DNA from: Pseudoclavibacter chungangensis
Lineage (GTDB): Bacteria > Actinomycetota > Actinomycetes > Actinomycetales > Microbacteriaceae
DNA length: 64,000 nucleotides
Assembly: GCF_013410545.1 (NCBI RefSeq)
Contig: NZ_JACCFV010000001.1
Location: 1,984,001 to 2,048,000, forward strand
Reading direction: 5' to 3'
Below are positions 1-9,300 of this stretch, one piece after another. The notes below the pieces were generated by a model that saw nothing but the letters and a program-made list of their open reading frames with translations, was not told where the DNA came from and searched no databases. The translations under genes and the position numbers were made by a program. Positions within the stretch are counted from its first letter, which is position 1, and each line of letters opens with the position of its first letter.

Positions 1-34
1 GTCGCCGTGCGTCCGGGGTACTGCGGGCGAGTCG

Positions 35-973
35 TCACGGGCCGGTCGCGCCGAGGAGCGTGCCCGCCTCCCGCGCCGCGTCGACGACGATACCGGCCGC
101 ATAGGGGTCGCCCGCGTCGAGCCGGATGGCGCTCTCGTACCGTCGGAACCAGCCGACCTGACGGCGTGCGTACTTCCGGGTGAGGGCCTGCGCCTCCGCG
201 ATCGCCTCGTCCCGGGTGAGTTCCCCACGCAGCTCGCCGATCGCCTGCGCGTAGCCGATCGCACGTCTGGCCGTGGTCCCCCGCTCGAGGCCCGACTCGA
301 GGAGCCGCGCCGTCTCCGCCACGATCCCCTGGTCCCACATGGCAACGACCCGCGCATCGAGGCGGGGGGTCAGCACCTCCCGCGGCTGCTCGAGGACGAC
401 GAACGTCGTGGGTCGCCACCACGAGTCGTGGTCGGGGAGGGTCGCGGAGAACGGTCGTCCCGTGATCGCGATGACCTCGAGTGCACGCACGATCCGCCGT
501 CCGTTGTGCGGACCGATCTTCTCGGCGGCGACGGGGTCGTACTCGGCCAGTCGTCGTGCGAGCATGCCCGGCCCCCACTGCTCGAGCTCGGCCTCCAGAC
601 GCGCGCGCACGGCGTCGTCCGTGCCGGGGAAACGCAGATCGAAGCAGACCGCCGAGATGTAGAGTCCCGATCCCCCGACGAGGACGGGGACGGCGCCGCG
701 TCGCTCGATCGACTCGATGGTCGACCTGGCCGTCCGCTGATAGGCGGCGACGCTCGCGTCCTCGTCGACGTCGAGGACGTCGAGCAGGTGGTGCTCGACC
801 CCGCGGCGGTCCTCCGGCGGCAGTTTCGCCGTCCCGATGTCCATGCCGCGGTAGAGCTGCATCGCGTCCGCATTGACCACTTCGGCCCGTGTGCCGGAGG
901 CCTCGAGCAGTCCCGCGATCTCGAGTGCGAGGGCCGATTTGCCCGTCCCGGTCGCGCCACCGACGACGAGCAC
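35..973 (-). CDS. miaA: tRNA dimethylallyltransferase MiaA
   Basis: Transfers the dimethylallyl group from DMAPP to N6 of A37 in tRNAs reading U-starting codons, in the cytoplasm. The P-loop GGATGTGKS lies at residues 5-13, followed by the family's substrate-binding Asp ([18 protein letters not shown]). The chosen GTG start at 973 gives 312 aa, the usual MiaA length. The frame stays open upstream to an ATG at 1081, but that stretch lies inside miaB and is Arg/Pro-rich, unlike any MiaA N-terminus. The GTG sits one base after the miaB stop (TGACGTG), so the pair is probably translationally coupled, with MiaB then acting on the MiaA product (i6A to ms2i6A). Family assignment is firm; the exact start is inferred. 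Confidence 0.95.
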   Translation of the reverse strand: MLVVGGATGTGKSALALEIAGLLEASGTRAEVVNADAMQLYRGMDIGTAKLPPEDRRGVEHHLLDVLDVDEDASVAAYQRTARSTIESIERRGAVPVLVGGSGLYISAVCFDLRFPGTDDAVRARLEAELEQWGPGMLARRLAEYDPVAAEKIGPHNGRRIVRALEVIAITGRPFSATLPDHDSWWRPTTFVVLEQPREVLTPRLDARVVAMWDQGIVAETARLLESGLERGTTARRAIGYAQAIGELRGELTRDEAIAEAQALTRKYARRQVGWFRRYESAIRLDAGDPYAAGIVVDAAREAGTLLGATGP

Positions 974-974
974 G

Positions 975-2522
975 TCAGCGCCGGGCGGGCGCCGGCGCCC
1001 CGATGCGGAGCGTGGGCAGGCCGAGCGAGAGGCCGCCCGTTCCGGCGGATGACGGCACCCCGCACGAGTCGGCCTGCGCACGGTCCCACGCGTCGCCGGC
1101 CCGAGTCCGACGGACGGGCGGAGCCGCGCCGGACGGATCGTCGGCGAGCAGGTGCGAGGGCGCGGCGTAGGAGATCCGAACCGTGACGACGTCCCCCGGC
1201 CGGGGCGCGGCGGCGTCCTCGGGGAACGAGAAGTGCACGAGCCGGTTGTCCTCGGCCCGACCCGTGAGCCGGTGGGTCGTGCCGTCCTTGCGCCCCTCGT
1301 GGCTCGCGACCATGACCTCCTGCGTGGAACCGACGAGGGAGCGGTTCTCCTCGAGGCCGATGCGGTTCTGCAGTGCGACGAGGCGCTCGTAGCGTTCCTG
1401 GACGACGTGCTTCGGCACCTGGCCGTCCATCGTCGCGGCGGGCGTCCCCGGGCGGACGGAGTACTGGAACGTGAACGCGTTCGCGAACCGCGAAGCCTCG
1501 ACGACCCGCAGCGTCTCCTCGAAGTCCTCGTCCGTCTCGCCGGGGAACCCGACGATGATGTCGGTCGAGATCGCCGCGTGCGGCATGTGCTCGCGGACGC
1601 GCTCGAGGATGCCGAGGAACTTCTTCGATCGGTACGACCGTCGCATGGCCTTCAGGACGCGGTCGGACCCGGATTGGAGTGGCATGTGCAGCTGGGGCAT
1701 GACGTTCGGCGTCTCCGCCATGGCGAGGATCACGTCGTCGGTGAACGCCGCGGGGTGTGGGCTCGTGAACCGGACGCGTTCCAGCCCCTCGACGCCGCCC
1801 ATCGTGCGGAGCAGTTTGCCGAACGCGAGCCGATCGCCGAACTCGACGCCGTAGGAGTTGACGTTCTGCCCGAGGAGGGTGACCTCGATGGCACCGTCGT
1901 CGACGAGGGCCTGCACCTCCGCGAGCACGTCCCCGGGGCGCCGGTCCTTCTCCTTGCCACGAAGTGACGGCACGATGCAGAACGTGCACGTGTTGTTGCA
2001 GCCGACCGAGATCGAGACCCACCCCGCGTAGCTCGACTCCCGCTTGGTCGGGAGGGTCGAGGGGAAGACCTCGAGCGACTCCAGGATCTCGAGCTGGGCC
2101 TCGTCGTTGTGACGGGCGCGCTCGAGCAGGCTCGGCAACGACCCGAGGTTGTGCGTCCCGAACACGACGTCGACATAGGGGGCGCGCTCGATGATCGTGC
2201 CGCGGTCCTTCTGGGCGAGGCAACCACCGACGGCGATCTGCATCCCGTCGTGGCCGCGCTTCACCGCCGCGAGTTGTCCGAGATTGCCGTAGAGGCGGTT
2301 GTCGGCGTTCTCGCGGACCGCGCACGTGTTGATGACGACGACATCGGGCTCGGCGTCGTCCGGTGCGGGCAAGTACCCCGCCGCGAGCAGGGAACCCGTC
2401 ATACGCTCCGAGTCGTGCACGTTCATCTGGCACCCCAGCGTGCGCACTTCGAACGTGCGTGGTGTCCCGTCCGGGCGAACGGCGGCGGGCGATGGCGCGA
2501 TCCTGGTGGCCGTCTCAGTCAT
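975..2522 (-). CDS. miaB: tRNA-2-methylthio-N6-dimethylallyladenosine synthase MiaB
   Basis: Radical-SAM methylthiotransferase that converts i6A37 to ms2i6A37 in tRNA. Of 515 residues, the N-terminal UPF0004 domain carries the three cysteines of the auxiliary 4Fe-4S cluster (C31, C67, C101). The radical-SAM motif CNNTCTFC (C175, C179, C182) follows, and a TRAM domain lies near residues 390-460. About 50 C-terminal residues beyond the TRAM domain look disordered. It lies immediately upstream of miaA in one transcript. Start ATG at 2522 keeps the complete N-terminal domain. Function is well supported by motifs and by the miaB-miaA order known in actinobacteria. Confidence 0.96.
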   Translation of the reverse strand: MTETATRIAPSPAAVRPDGTPRTFEVRTLGCQMNVHDSERMTGSLLAAGYLPAPDDAEPDVVVINTCAVRENADNRLYGNLGQLAAVKRGHDGMQIAVGGCLAQKDRGTIIERAPYVDVVFGTHNLGSLPSLLERARHNDEAQLEILESLEVFPSTLPTKRESSYAGWVSISVGCNNTCTFCIVPSLRGKEKDRRPGDVLAEVQALVDDGAIEVTLLGQNVNSYGVEFGDRLAFGKLLRTMGGVEGLERVRFTSPHPAAFTDDVILAMAETPNVMPQLHMPLQSGSDRVLKAMRRSYRSKKFLGILERVREHMPHAAISTDIIVGFPGETDEDFEETLRVVEASRFANAFTFQYSVRPGTPAATMDGQVPKHVVQERYERLVALQNRIGLEENRSLVGSTQEVMVASHEGRKDGTTHRLTGRAEDNRLVHFSFPEDAAAPRPGDVVTVRISYAAPSHLLADDPSGAAPPVRRTRAGDAWDRAQADSCGVPSSAGTGGLSLGLPTLRIGAPAPARR

Positions 2523-2819
2523 GGTGCACCGATTCTACGTTCGCCGGGGACCTCGGCCGTCCGCCGCGATGTGAGGCCGATGTCGGGCGTCGCCCGCGGC
2601 CGAGTACACGGTGGGAGCGCTCGCCGCGCCCTCCGGTAGGGTGAGCGGGACCGCGCTGCGGTCACGGTGCCCCACGACGTCGCCGGACGCGTCCGTTCCG
2701 CCCAGGGACGCATCCGCCGGGATGCCCCGGCCGGGCGGCCGCTCAATCGGCCGGTCCGACCGGTGGTGCGACGAACGGGGGCGTTCAGGGCACCGTCGGC
2801 TTCGAACCGGGGGCACTCC
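2523..2819. other. Divergent intergenic region miaB / TPR-protein gene
   Basis: About 300 bp between two divergent genes, so it must hold promoters for both. I see no convincing -35/-10 pair, repeat or RNA gene. Open frames crossing it are Arg/Pro-rich and have no good start. Confidence 0.4.
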
Positions 2820-5411
2820 ATGCGGTCACTGAATTCGCCGGACGACGCGTTCTTCCGCCGCGCGAGCGCGCTGCGCAGCGACGGAACGGATGGCGCGCCG
2901 CTCGAGATCATCCTCGGCGGCGACGTCGCGGTTCCCTCCGGCGCCCTCTATCTGGGGCCCGTCGACGGCACGAACGGTGTCGACGGCGTCGTCGTCCGGG
3001 TCCCCGCCGACATCTACCGCGTGCTCGTCACGATCCGGCCGGGCGACGCTGCCGGCCCGCCACTCGTGCGTGCGATCACCGTCGAGCTCACGGGCGATGC
3101 CGAGGCATCCCAGAGCGGTTTACCCGCGAACGCGTTCTGGCACGAGTCTCCGGGCGTCGTCCCCGTTCTCGACACGGGTGACGGGCTCTTCGTCGCCGCG
3201 GACGCGGGGCTGCGCGACCAGCACCGCGACGGGCGGTTCCCGTGGGACGGGTGGATCCGGGACGCCGTTCAGCCCGCCCTGCAGGACGCTCGTCTCGCCG
3301 GACGCCACAGCACCGAGGTCAGTTTCCCCGGCCGCCAGGAGACGATCGTCGCGCTCATGTTCGACCGCGACGGCCACGGCGCCCCCGTCGAGGTGGCGAT
3401 GTACGCCGGGTTCGACGAGCGTGGGATGCCCGCGAAGCTTCACGTCGCGGCGTTCGACGGGGCCGCTGACGGGGCTTCCGGCGGTGCCGGGACGCCACGC
3501 CACGACGCGAGTCCGTTCGGCGCGGCCCCGCAGGCGCACCCCGGCCGGATCGGTGCGCCGCCGCAGGGCGACGAGCCGCCCGCGTCGAGCACCGCCCCGT
3601 GGGACGCGACACCCGTCGGTGTGCCGCCCGCACAGGGACTCACGATTCCGACGACGCCGTTCAGCGCGGGAATCCCGGGAACGATCGGCACTGCCGACGG
3701 CGCGGCGGGCGGAACGGTGCCGGATCTCGTCGTGGGCGACGCCGCGTCAGGCCGCAGTCCGTTCGGCGGCCCACAGCCGCCGACCTCGCAGGCACCGGAA
3801 GCGCCCGTGTTCGGGGCGAGCACTCCGCCCGCACCGACGTTCGGCGGCGGCTCGGCGTTCGGTTCGGCGTCGTCGTCGGGCGGGAGCGGCGCTCCGCCGA
3901 TCGGTCCTGTCTTCGGCGGTGCGGCCGCCGACATGGACGGGGCCGGCGACCGCGGCGCATCGCACCAACCCGAACCCCGCCGCCAGCACGACGCACGCGG
4001 GGCCGTCGGGAGTTTCTTCGCGGACGACGACGTGCCGTCGTGGGCCGACCCCTCCCGCGACGAACACCGACCGGCCCGTACGTTCGACGATGTCATCTCG
4101 GCGTCCGCCTCGTCGGCGTGGGATGCGTCGGGGTCGACCGACCAGGGACTCCTGTGGGACGACGCGGCACGCGATCGCGCCGCTCACGATCACGGCCCAT
4201 CGGCCACCGGTCCCCGGGAACACACGAACGTGCCCCCGGGATCCTCGCCGGCCCTCGCGCAGGCCGCACCGACGCGCGAGCACCCCCACGCGCCGTCGCA
4301 CGAGGGCGTCCCGGCGCCGTCCGTCATGGGCGCCGCCCCCGGTCAGCAGCCCGGCCCGGGCGCCGCACCCGAGTTCGCCCCGTTCGCGAGCGACGACGTC
4401 GAGCCGGCGCAGCAGGGGACGGATCGTCCACCACAGCAGGGTGCGCCGGCGCACGTCGTCCCGGCGTCCGACCCGGCCGTCTCAGGGCCCCTCATCCGCG
4501 CCCTCGACGAGGGGCTCGCGGCCGTCGATCGCAACGATGCCGCCGCCGCCGTCCCGCAGCTCGGGACGGTTCTCGTCGGACTCGAGTGCGGGGCGGGCGA
4601 ATTCCCGGACGTCGCCACGGCGCTCTCCCAGCGGGATCTGACCGCCCCGCAGCTCGTCGATCTCGTGGTCGACCTGCAATTGCGCGAGGGACAGACCGGC
4701 GACGCCGTCGAGAGCCTGCGGCGTGCCCTGTCGTCGAGGGCGCTCTCGGGCACGCTCGCCGAGACGGTGCACCTGCGGAAGCGCCTCGGCGAACTGCAGA
4801 TCCGATCGGGTGACGAGGCGGACGCCGTCTCGACGCTCGAGGCGGCCGAGGGCGAAGCGAGCGCGCTGCTGCGTGATGCGGATGCCGAGCAGCGCGCCGA
4901 TACGGTCGGCTACGCGCGGGACTACCACGCGCACATCACGTTCCTGCTCGCCGACAGCTCGCTGCGTCTCGGGGACCCCACCAGGGCCGTCCAATTGGCC
5001 GGCGACGCGATGCGCGCCTTCGAGCAGCTCGGGCTCGACCGGATGGCGGGACGCGCCGCGTTCCTCGCGGCGAGCGCGAACGGTCGTCTCGGGAACGATG
5101 CCGGGAGGCTCGCGTCCATCCGGGACGCCGAGCGCGTCTTCCGGCGTGGTGGCGAGCTCGACGGTCTCGGGACGGCGCTCGGGTTCCTCGGTGAGGACGA
5201 CGCATTGCGTGGCGACTACCGTGCGGCCGTCGCGACGTTCATCGAGGCGCGAAGTGTGTTGGAGCGTGCCGGGGAGTTCACCAATGCCGCGACGGCGGCG
5301 CACAATCTCTCGATCTGCCTTCGCCGGCTCGGTGACGACGGCGGTGCCGACGACGCGACGCGCGAGGCGGAGCGCCTGGAGTTGCGGGCGGCGAGCGACC
5401 GGGACGCCTGA
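2820..5411 (+). CDS. Large protein with globular N-domain, Pro/Gly/Ala-rich linker and TPR C-domain
   Basis: 863 residues from the ATG at 2820 (GGGGG ribosome-binding stretch 8 nt upstream; a longer in-frame extension to 2667 is Arg-rich and rejected). Residues about 1-200 look globular and weakly resemble the DUF4241 family (a VPADIYRVLVTI-like strand and a GLFVAADAG stretch); this is tentative. Residues about 220-550 are low-complexity and rich in Pro, Gly, Ala and Ser, with repeated FGG/FGA motifs, and are probably disordered. Residues about 557-863 form regular amphipathic helical repeats (LGELQIRSGDEADAVSTLEAA and others) typical of TPRs. There is no signal peptide or membrane segment. 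It is transcribed divergently from miaB and converges on recX. No function can be assigned; TPRs suggest a protein-binding scaffold. Confidence 0.75.
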   Translation: MRSLNSPDDAFFRRASALRSDGTDGAPLEIILGGDVAVPSGALYLGPVDGTNGVDGVVVRVPADIYRVLVTIRPGDAAGPPLVRAITVELTGDAEASQSGLPANAFWHESPGVVPVLDTGDGLFVAADAGLRDQHRDGRFPWDGWIRDAVQPALQDARLAGRHSTEVSFPGRQETIVALMFDRDGHGAPVEVAMYAGFDERGMPAKLHVAAFDGAADGASGGAGTPRHDASPFGAAPQAHPGRIGAPPQGDEPPASSTAPWDATPVGVPPAQGLTIPTTPFSAGIPGTIGTADGAAGGTVPDLVVGDAASGRSPFGGPQPPTSQAPEAPVFGASTPPAPTFGGGSAFGSASSSGGSGAPPIGPVFGGAAADMDGAGDRGASHQPEPRRQHDARGAVGSFFADDDVPSWADPSRDEHRPARTFDDVISASASSAWDASGSTDQGLLWDDAARDRAAHDHGPSATGPREHTNVPPGSSPALAQAAPTREHPHAPSHEGVPAPSVMGAAPGQQPGPGAAPEFAPFASDDVEPAQQGTDRPPQQGAPAHVVPASDPAVSGPLIRALDEGLAAVDRNDAAAAVPQLGTVLVGLECGAGEFPDVATALSQRDLTAPQLVDLVVDLQLREGQTGDAVESLRRALSSRALSGTLAETVHLRKRLGELQIRSGDEADAVSTLEAAEGEASALLRDADAEQRADTVGYARDYHAHITFLLADSSLRLGDPTRAVQLAGDAMRAFEQLGLDRMAGRAAFLAASANGRLGNDAGRLASIRDAERVFRRGGELDGLGTALGFLGEDDALRGDYRAAVATFIEARSVLERAGEFTNAATAAHNLSICLRRLGDDGGADDATREAERLELRAASDRDA

Positions 5412-5497
5412 GCCCCCGGCTGCTCCGGTGGAACGATGCCCCGTGACCGCACGGCCCTCGACGGGCCGCGCGCTCCCCGGTGCGTCGAGCACGTCCA

Positions 5498-5535
5498 CGG
5501 TCACGCGACCGGGTGACGGTCACGCGATCGGGTGA
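5498..5535. repeat. Two tandem 19-bp repeats
   Basis: Two head-to-tail copies of CGGTCACGCGACCGGGTGA (5498-5516 and 5517-5535) differing at one base. They lie between the convergent TPR-protein gene and recX, just beyond the recX stop codon. Confidence 0.8.
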
Positions 5536-5538
5536 CGG

Positions 5539-7161
5539 TCAGTCGGCGTTTCCGAAGAAGACGCCCGAGCCGCCACGATGTGCGCTGCCGTTCGATCGGG
5601 CGCCCTCGCCGAGCGCGGTGTCGGCGGCACGGAGCGCGGTGGCGCCGTCGAAGCCTCGTCGCTGCAGGTAGGCCGCCAGGCGACGACGTGCGGCGCCCGA
5701 GTCGACCCCGCGCATGCGGGACGCGCGAGCCCGCGCGAGTTCGACCGCCCGCTCCGCCTCGTCGTCGTCGTCGAGCGCCTCGAGGGCGAGCGCGATCGCA
5801 TCGGGATCGAGACGTCGCTCGCGCAGGGTCCGCCCGATCACGATGGGCCCCTGTCCCTTTCGCGTCAGTCGTTCCGCGAGCGTCGCCGCGAGACGCTCGT
5901 CGTCCAGGTACCCGAGTTCCGTCATGCGATCGAGCAGATCCTCGATGTGCCCTGCTCCGAGTTCGTCGTGTGCCTCGAGGATCGCCCGTCCCTCGGCCCG
6001 AGAACGATCGGTCCGGCGCAGGGCGCGCACGAGGTCCGTCTCCGCCTCCGCGAGGATCGCGTCGAGCTCCGCGCCCACGCCGGCCACGCCGGCCACACCG
6101 ACGCTGCCCGATCCGTTCGTCCCGACGCTCCCCGCTCCCGTCGTTCCCGCGAACGAGATCCGGATCGGGTCGGCCCACGCGACCGACTCCGCGCCGGGTC
6201 GCCCGTCCCCGTCGCCGGACCCGCTCGAGGCGGTTCGTGCGCGCGACGCCTGCGGAGGTGCGACGTCGACATCGCGCGTGTCGGTCTCGGTGTCGGTGCC
6301 GGTTCGACTTCGTCGTCCCGTTCGTTCCGTCCCCTCGACGCTCACGGGACGGGCCGTTCGCGACTCGGCGTCACGTGGCGCGCTGCCCGTTCCCCGCGTC
6401 GATCGCGCGCGCTCGCTCGCGGTTCCGGCTCCCGCCGTCATTTCGGGGGCCGCCGTGGTCGTCGTCGGCGCGGTAGCGTCCGCCGTCGTCGTCGGCTCGC
6501 TCGGCACGTCCGCCGGGCCCGGTCCCGCCGCCGGAACCGCACCGTCCGTCCGAACGGCATCGTCCGTGCGAATCGTGTCACCCGATCGAACCGGATCGTC
6601 CGCGCGAGCCCGATCACCCGTGGGACGCGCCTCATCCACCCGAGGCGGGTCCTCCGCCGGAATCGAGCCGTCCGTGCGAGCCGAGGCGCCCAGCGGTCCC
6701 GAGGCGCTCGACGATGCCGAGGCGCCCAGTGGTCCCGAGGCGCCCAGTGGTCCCGAGGCGCCCAGTGGTCCCGAGGCGCCCAGCGACGCTCCGGGCCCCA
6801 GGTCTCGGAACTCTTCCGGGTCGAACCCACTCCCCTCGGCTTCGAACGAGAAATCGTCGTCGGCGACCGCGTCGTCCTCCCACGGTCCGCTGGTCGCGAC
6901 CACGCGGTCGCCGACGTCGTCACCACCGGTGGGCGACACCCCCGCCGGCGCGAGTTGTGCACGCGTCCGCTCGGAGCGATCGAAGGGGATGACCGTCCCT
7001 CCGTCCGACGGATCCACGGTCGCGGGGACGCCGCGAGCGGGGCGGAAGCGCGTCACGTTTCGCGTGGTGGCGTCCACGGCTCGCTCGCCGCCGTCGTACG
7101 GCCCCTCGTCCCGCTCGGGGCCACGGTCCCCGCCCGTTCCCCGGGTCACGTCGCCGTCCAT
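5539..7161 (-). CDS. recX: Regulatory protein RecX with a long repetitive N-terminal extension
   Basis: RecX binds RecA filaments and restrains recombinase activity. The C-terminal 170 or so residues carry the family's three-helix repeats (ALRRTDRSRAEGRAILE, LGYLDDERLAATLAERLT, RGFDGATALRAAD). The whole protein is 540 residues, against about 150-270 for most RecX proteins. Residues 1 to about 370 are acidic, low-complexity and rich in Asp, Gly, Ala, Thr and Ser, with about six GPLGAS-type hexapeptide repeats. The start is ATG 7161, with GGAGAGG 8 nt upstream; the frame is open further upstream but Arg-rich there. It lies downstream of recA, as in other actinobacteria, but 486 bp away and behind a strong hairpin, so co-transcription with recA is uncertain. 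Confidence 0.9.
   Translation of the reverse strand: MDGDVTRGTGGDRGPERDEGPYDGGERAVDATTRNVTRFRPARGVPATVDPSDGGTVIPFDRSERTRAQLAPAGVSPTGGDDVGDRVVATSGPWEDDAVADDDFSFEAEGSGFDPEEFRDLGPGASLGASGPLGASGPLGASGPLGASASSSASGPLGASARTDGSIPAEDPPRVDEARPTGDRARADDPVRSGDTIRTDDAVRTDGAVPAAGPGPADVPSEPTTTADATAPTTTTAAPEMTAGAGTASERARSTRGTGSAPRDAESRTARPVSVEGTERTGRRSRTGTDTETDTRDVDVAPPQASRARTASSGSGDGDGRPGAESVAWADPIRISFAGTTGAGSVGTNGSGSVGVAGVAGVGAELDAILAEAETDLVRALRRTDRSRAEGRAILEAHDELGAGHIEDLLDRMTELGYLDDERLAATLAERLTRKGQGPIVIGRTLRERRLDPDAIALALEALDDDDEAERAVELARARASRMRGVDSGAARRRLAAYLQRRGFDGATALRAADTALGEGARSNGSAHRGGSGVFFGNAD
6683..6790. repeat. 18-bp tandem repeat inside recX
   Basis: Six head-to-tail 18-bp units of the form GAGGCGCCCAGTGGTCCC. 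The three at 6719-6772 are identical, the unit at 6683-6700 differs by one base, and those at 6701-6718 and 6773-6790 are degenerate. The period is a multiple of three, so copy-number change would keep the RecX frame; each unit encodes one GPLGAS-like hexapeptide. Confidence 0.9.
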
Positions 7162-7647
7162 GTGAACGTCCTCTCCATCTCGTCGTTCGTCCCACCGCTC
7201 GTCCCGCCGCCCGGCTCCCGACCGTCGCGGGGTCGCGCCGCGCCTCAAGGGCACGTGCACCGCCCGGGGCCCGGGACGCCGCACACGGCCCCCGTCTCCG
7301 GCGACGCGTGCGCGATGGCCGCGGTCCGCGCGAACCACGCATGTCGCGAGCGTGCTCCCGCACGTCGGACGCGCCGTCGAGCGCGCGGTCTCGGGCCGAG
7401 TCCGCCTCTGCTCGGGTCCGTCTCGCGCGCGGGAACACCCGCCGTGCGTGATCCTGGCGAGCTGATGACGTCGGTACCGCGGCCTCGCACGGTTGCATCG
7501 TCTCGCTGCCCGCAGGCAGCCACGCGGCGAACGAACCGCTCGACGCCGCCCGGTTGTCGTGCGCACCACGCACCGAGCACGCGATCGGAACCTGCCGGAC
7601 GACCGTGCGTCCGGGGGCCGCGGTGTTCCGCGGCCCCCGGAGGTGTG
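7162..7647. other. Spacer between recA and recX
   Basis: 486 bp with no credible gene. Open frames crossing it are Arg-rich and lack ribosome binding sites. It contains the recA hairpin at its right end and must contain any separate recX promoter, but I see no clear -10/-35 pair. Confidence 0.5.
7611..7640 (-). terminator. recA transcription terminator hairpin
   Basis: Perfect 13-bp stem (7611-7623 with 7628-7640) and a TGTT loop, 8 bp beyond the recA stop. No U-tract follows, as is common for actinobacterial terminators. Confidence 0.8.
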
Positions 7648-8724
7648 TCAGGCGCCCTTGCGCTTGGCCGCGCGCGCCTCGATCGGCTCGACGTTGCTCG
7701 GTGCCGGTGCGGCCTGCACCTCGGCGTCCGCGACGATCCCGAGCTTCGTGAGGATCTTGCGCTCGATCTCGGCCGCGATGTCGGGGTTGTTGAGCAGGAA
7801 GTTGCGCGCGTTCTCCTTGCCCTGGCCCAGCTGATCGCCGTCGTAGGTGTACCAGGCGCCCGACTTCTTCACGATCTCGTGCTCGACACCGAAGTCGATG
7901 AGCGACCCCTCGCGAGAGATGCCAACGCCGTAGAGGATGTCGAACTCGGCCTGCTTGAAGGGCGGTGCCATCTTGTTCTTGACGACCTTGACTCGCGTGC
8001 GGTTGCCGACCGCGTCGCCGCCGTCCTTGAGCGTCTCGATGCGCCGGATGTCGAGGCGGACGGACGCGTAGAACTTGAGCGCCTTTCCACCCGAGGTCGT
8101 CTCGGGGCTGCCGAAGAACACGCCGACCTTCTCGCGCAACTGGTTGATGAAGATCGCGGTGGTCTTCGTCTGGTTGAGGCCACCCGTGATCTTACGCAGC
8201 GCCTGAGACATGAGGCGAGCCTGGAGGCCGACGTGCGCGTCGCCCATCTCGCCCTCGATCTCGGCACGCGGCACGAGCGCGGCGACCGAGTCGATGACGA
8301 TGAGGTCGACCGAGCCCGAGCGGATGAGCATGTCGGCGATCTCGAGCGCCTGCTCACCCGTGTCGGGCTGCGCGACGAGCAGCGCGTCGATGTCGACGCC
8401 CAGCTTCTTCGCGTACTCGGGGTCGAGCGCGTGCTCTGCGTCGATGAACGCGGCGATGCCGCCGGCCTTCTGCGCGTTCGCGATCGCGTGGAGCGTGAGC
8501 GTGGTCTTACCCGACGACTCCGGACCGTAGATCTCGATGATGCGGCCGCGGGGCAGCCCACCGATGCCGAGCGCGACATCGAGTGCGATGGAGCCGGTCG
8601 GGATGGTCTCGACGGGGGCGCGCGTGTCGCTCCCGAGTCGCATGACCGAGCCCTTCCCGAACTGGCGGTCGATCTGGGCGAGGGCGGTTTCGAGGGCCTT
8701 CTCGCGGTCTGCGGGGTTCGGCAT
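7648..8724 (-). CDS. recA: Recombinase RecA
   Basis: ATP-dependent strand-exchange recombinase and LexA co-protease. 358 residues from ATG 8724, with AAAGGA 7 nt upstream; an in-frame extension to 8793 is not RecA-like. Walker A GPESSGKT lies at residues 67-74, the [11 protein letters not shown]alker B strand near 140, and the L2-loop region contains the [14 protein letters not shown] signature. The C-terminal tail is short and basic (AAKRKGA), unlike the acidic tail of the E. coli protein. No intein is present. Probably SOS-controlled through the upstream LexA-like box. Confidence 0.98.
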   Translation of the reverse strand: MPNPADREKALETALAQIDRQFGKGSVMRLGSDTRAPVETIPTGSIALDVALGIGGLPRGRIIEIYGPESSGKTTLTLHAIANAQKAGGIAAFIDAEHALDPEYAKKLGVDIDALLVAQPDTGEQALEIADMLIRSGSVDLIVIDSVAALVPRAEIEGEMGDAHVGLQARLMSQALRKITGGLNQTKTTAIFINQLREKVGVFFGSPETTSGGKALKFYASVRLDIRRIETLKDGGDAVGNRTRVKVVKNKMAPPFKQAEFDILYGVGISREGSLIDFGVEHEIVKKSGAWYTYDGDQLGQGKENARNFLLNNPDIAAEIERKILTKLGIVADAEVQAAPAPSNVEPIEARAAKRKGA

Positions 8725-8894
8725 GGCTGGTCCTTTCGAACGGGGTGATTCGCCTGAAGGCTGTCGTCGCGCTGATGCAGAGCGCCTCGACAAGGCGGCC
8801 GGCGGTTCCGGTGTTCGTCACGCTACGAGCCCCCTCGGACATCGCGTCGATGTGCCCGTGCGGACCTGTGGAGAACGAGCTCCGGATCGCCTGT

Positions 8895-8927
8895 CACCGA
8901 CAGTACGACACTCGAACGTTTCTTCGA
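8895..8927 (-). promoter_or_regulatory. recA promoter region with probable LexA (SOS) box
   Basis: TCGAACGTTTCTTCGA at 8912-8927 matches the actinobacterial SOS box TCGAAC-N4-GTTCGA at 11 of 12 fixed positions. On the minus strand a possible -10, TACTGT, lies at 8905-8900, so the box would cover the -35. CTGTCGGTG at 8903-8895 also resembles the left half of the LexA-independent RecA-NDp (PafBC) motif, but its expected -10 is poor. Distance to the recA ATG is about 190 bp. Confidence 0.65.
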
Positions 8928-8959
8928 AAGCGACACGCGGTCGACGTTCGAGAGGGGAC

Positions 8960-9196
8960 TCAGCGGTCGCGTCGGGCTCCTGGTTCGAGACGCCCCACGC
9001 CGTGGCGTCGCTGCTCCGGCACGCGCATCTCCTCGCAGATCGCGAGCCAGACGGTCCGCGCATCGACCCCCTCGCCGAGCGCCTCGCGTGCCGTGCGATC
9101 ACCGAGCCCCGTGAGGACGACATCGCGCATGACCGAGCGGCCGTAGGCATCGCCGAACTCGTCGACCATCGCCCGCTCCAGCTCGCTCATCCGCAT
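8960..9196 (-). CDS. DUF3046 family protein
   Basis: 78 residues. It has the characteristic N-terminal MRMSELERAMVDEFGDAYG and the later VDARTVWLAICEEMRVP, typical of DUF3046. This small actinobacterial family of unknown function is regularly found just upstream of recA. No membrane segment or signal peptide. The C-terminal 15 residues are basic and probably disordered. It is transcribed in the same direction as recA, 235 bp upstream. Confidence 0.9.
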   Translation of the reverse strand: MRMSELERAMVDEFGDAYGRSVMRDVVLTGLGDRTAREALGEGVDARTVWLAICEEMRVPEQRRHGVGRLEPGARRDR

Positions 9197-9251
9197 CCGC
9201 TCACCCTAGACGATCGACGCACCGCGACCCGCGCGAACGACTCAGTGCACG

Positions 9252-9287
9252 ACGAACGCCCCGGGGCGGTGGACCCGGGGCGTTCGT
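9252..9287 (-). terminator. clgR terminator hairpin
   Basis: Perfect 14-bp stem (9252-9265 with 9274-9287) and an 8-nt loop, just after the clgR stop codon on the minus strand. Confidence 0.8.
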
Positions 9288-9300
9288 GGTCGGGCTCAGG

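Noticed and set aside
6683..6790. CRISPR-like array
   Set aside because: Units are adjacent with no unique spacers and encode in-frame hexapeptides of RecX.
5578..8748. Continuous 1056-codon open frame on the plus strand across recX and recA
   Set aside because: It is antisense to recX and recA and exists because GC-rich codons leave few stops; its composition is Arg-rich and no domain is visible.
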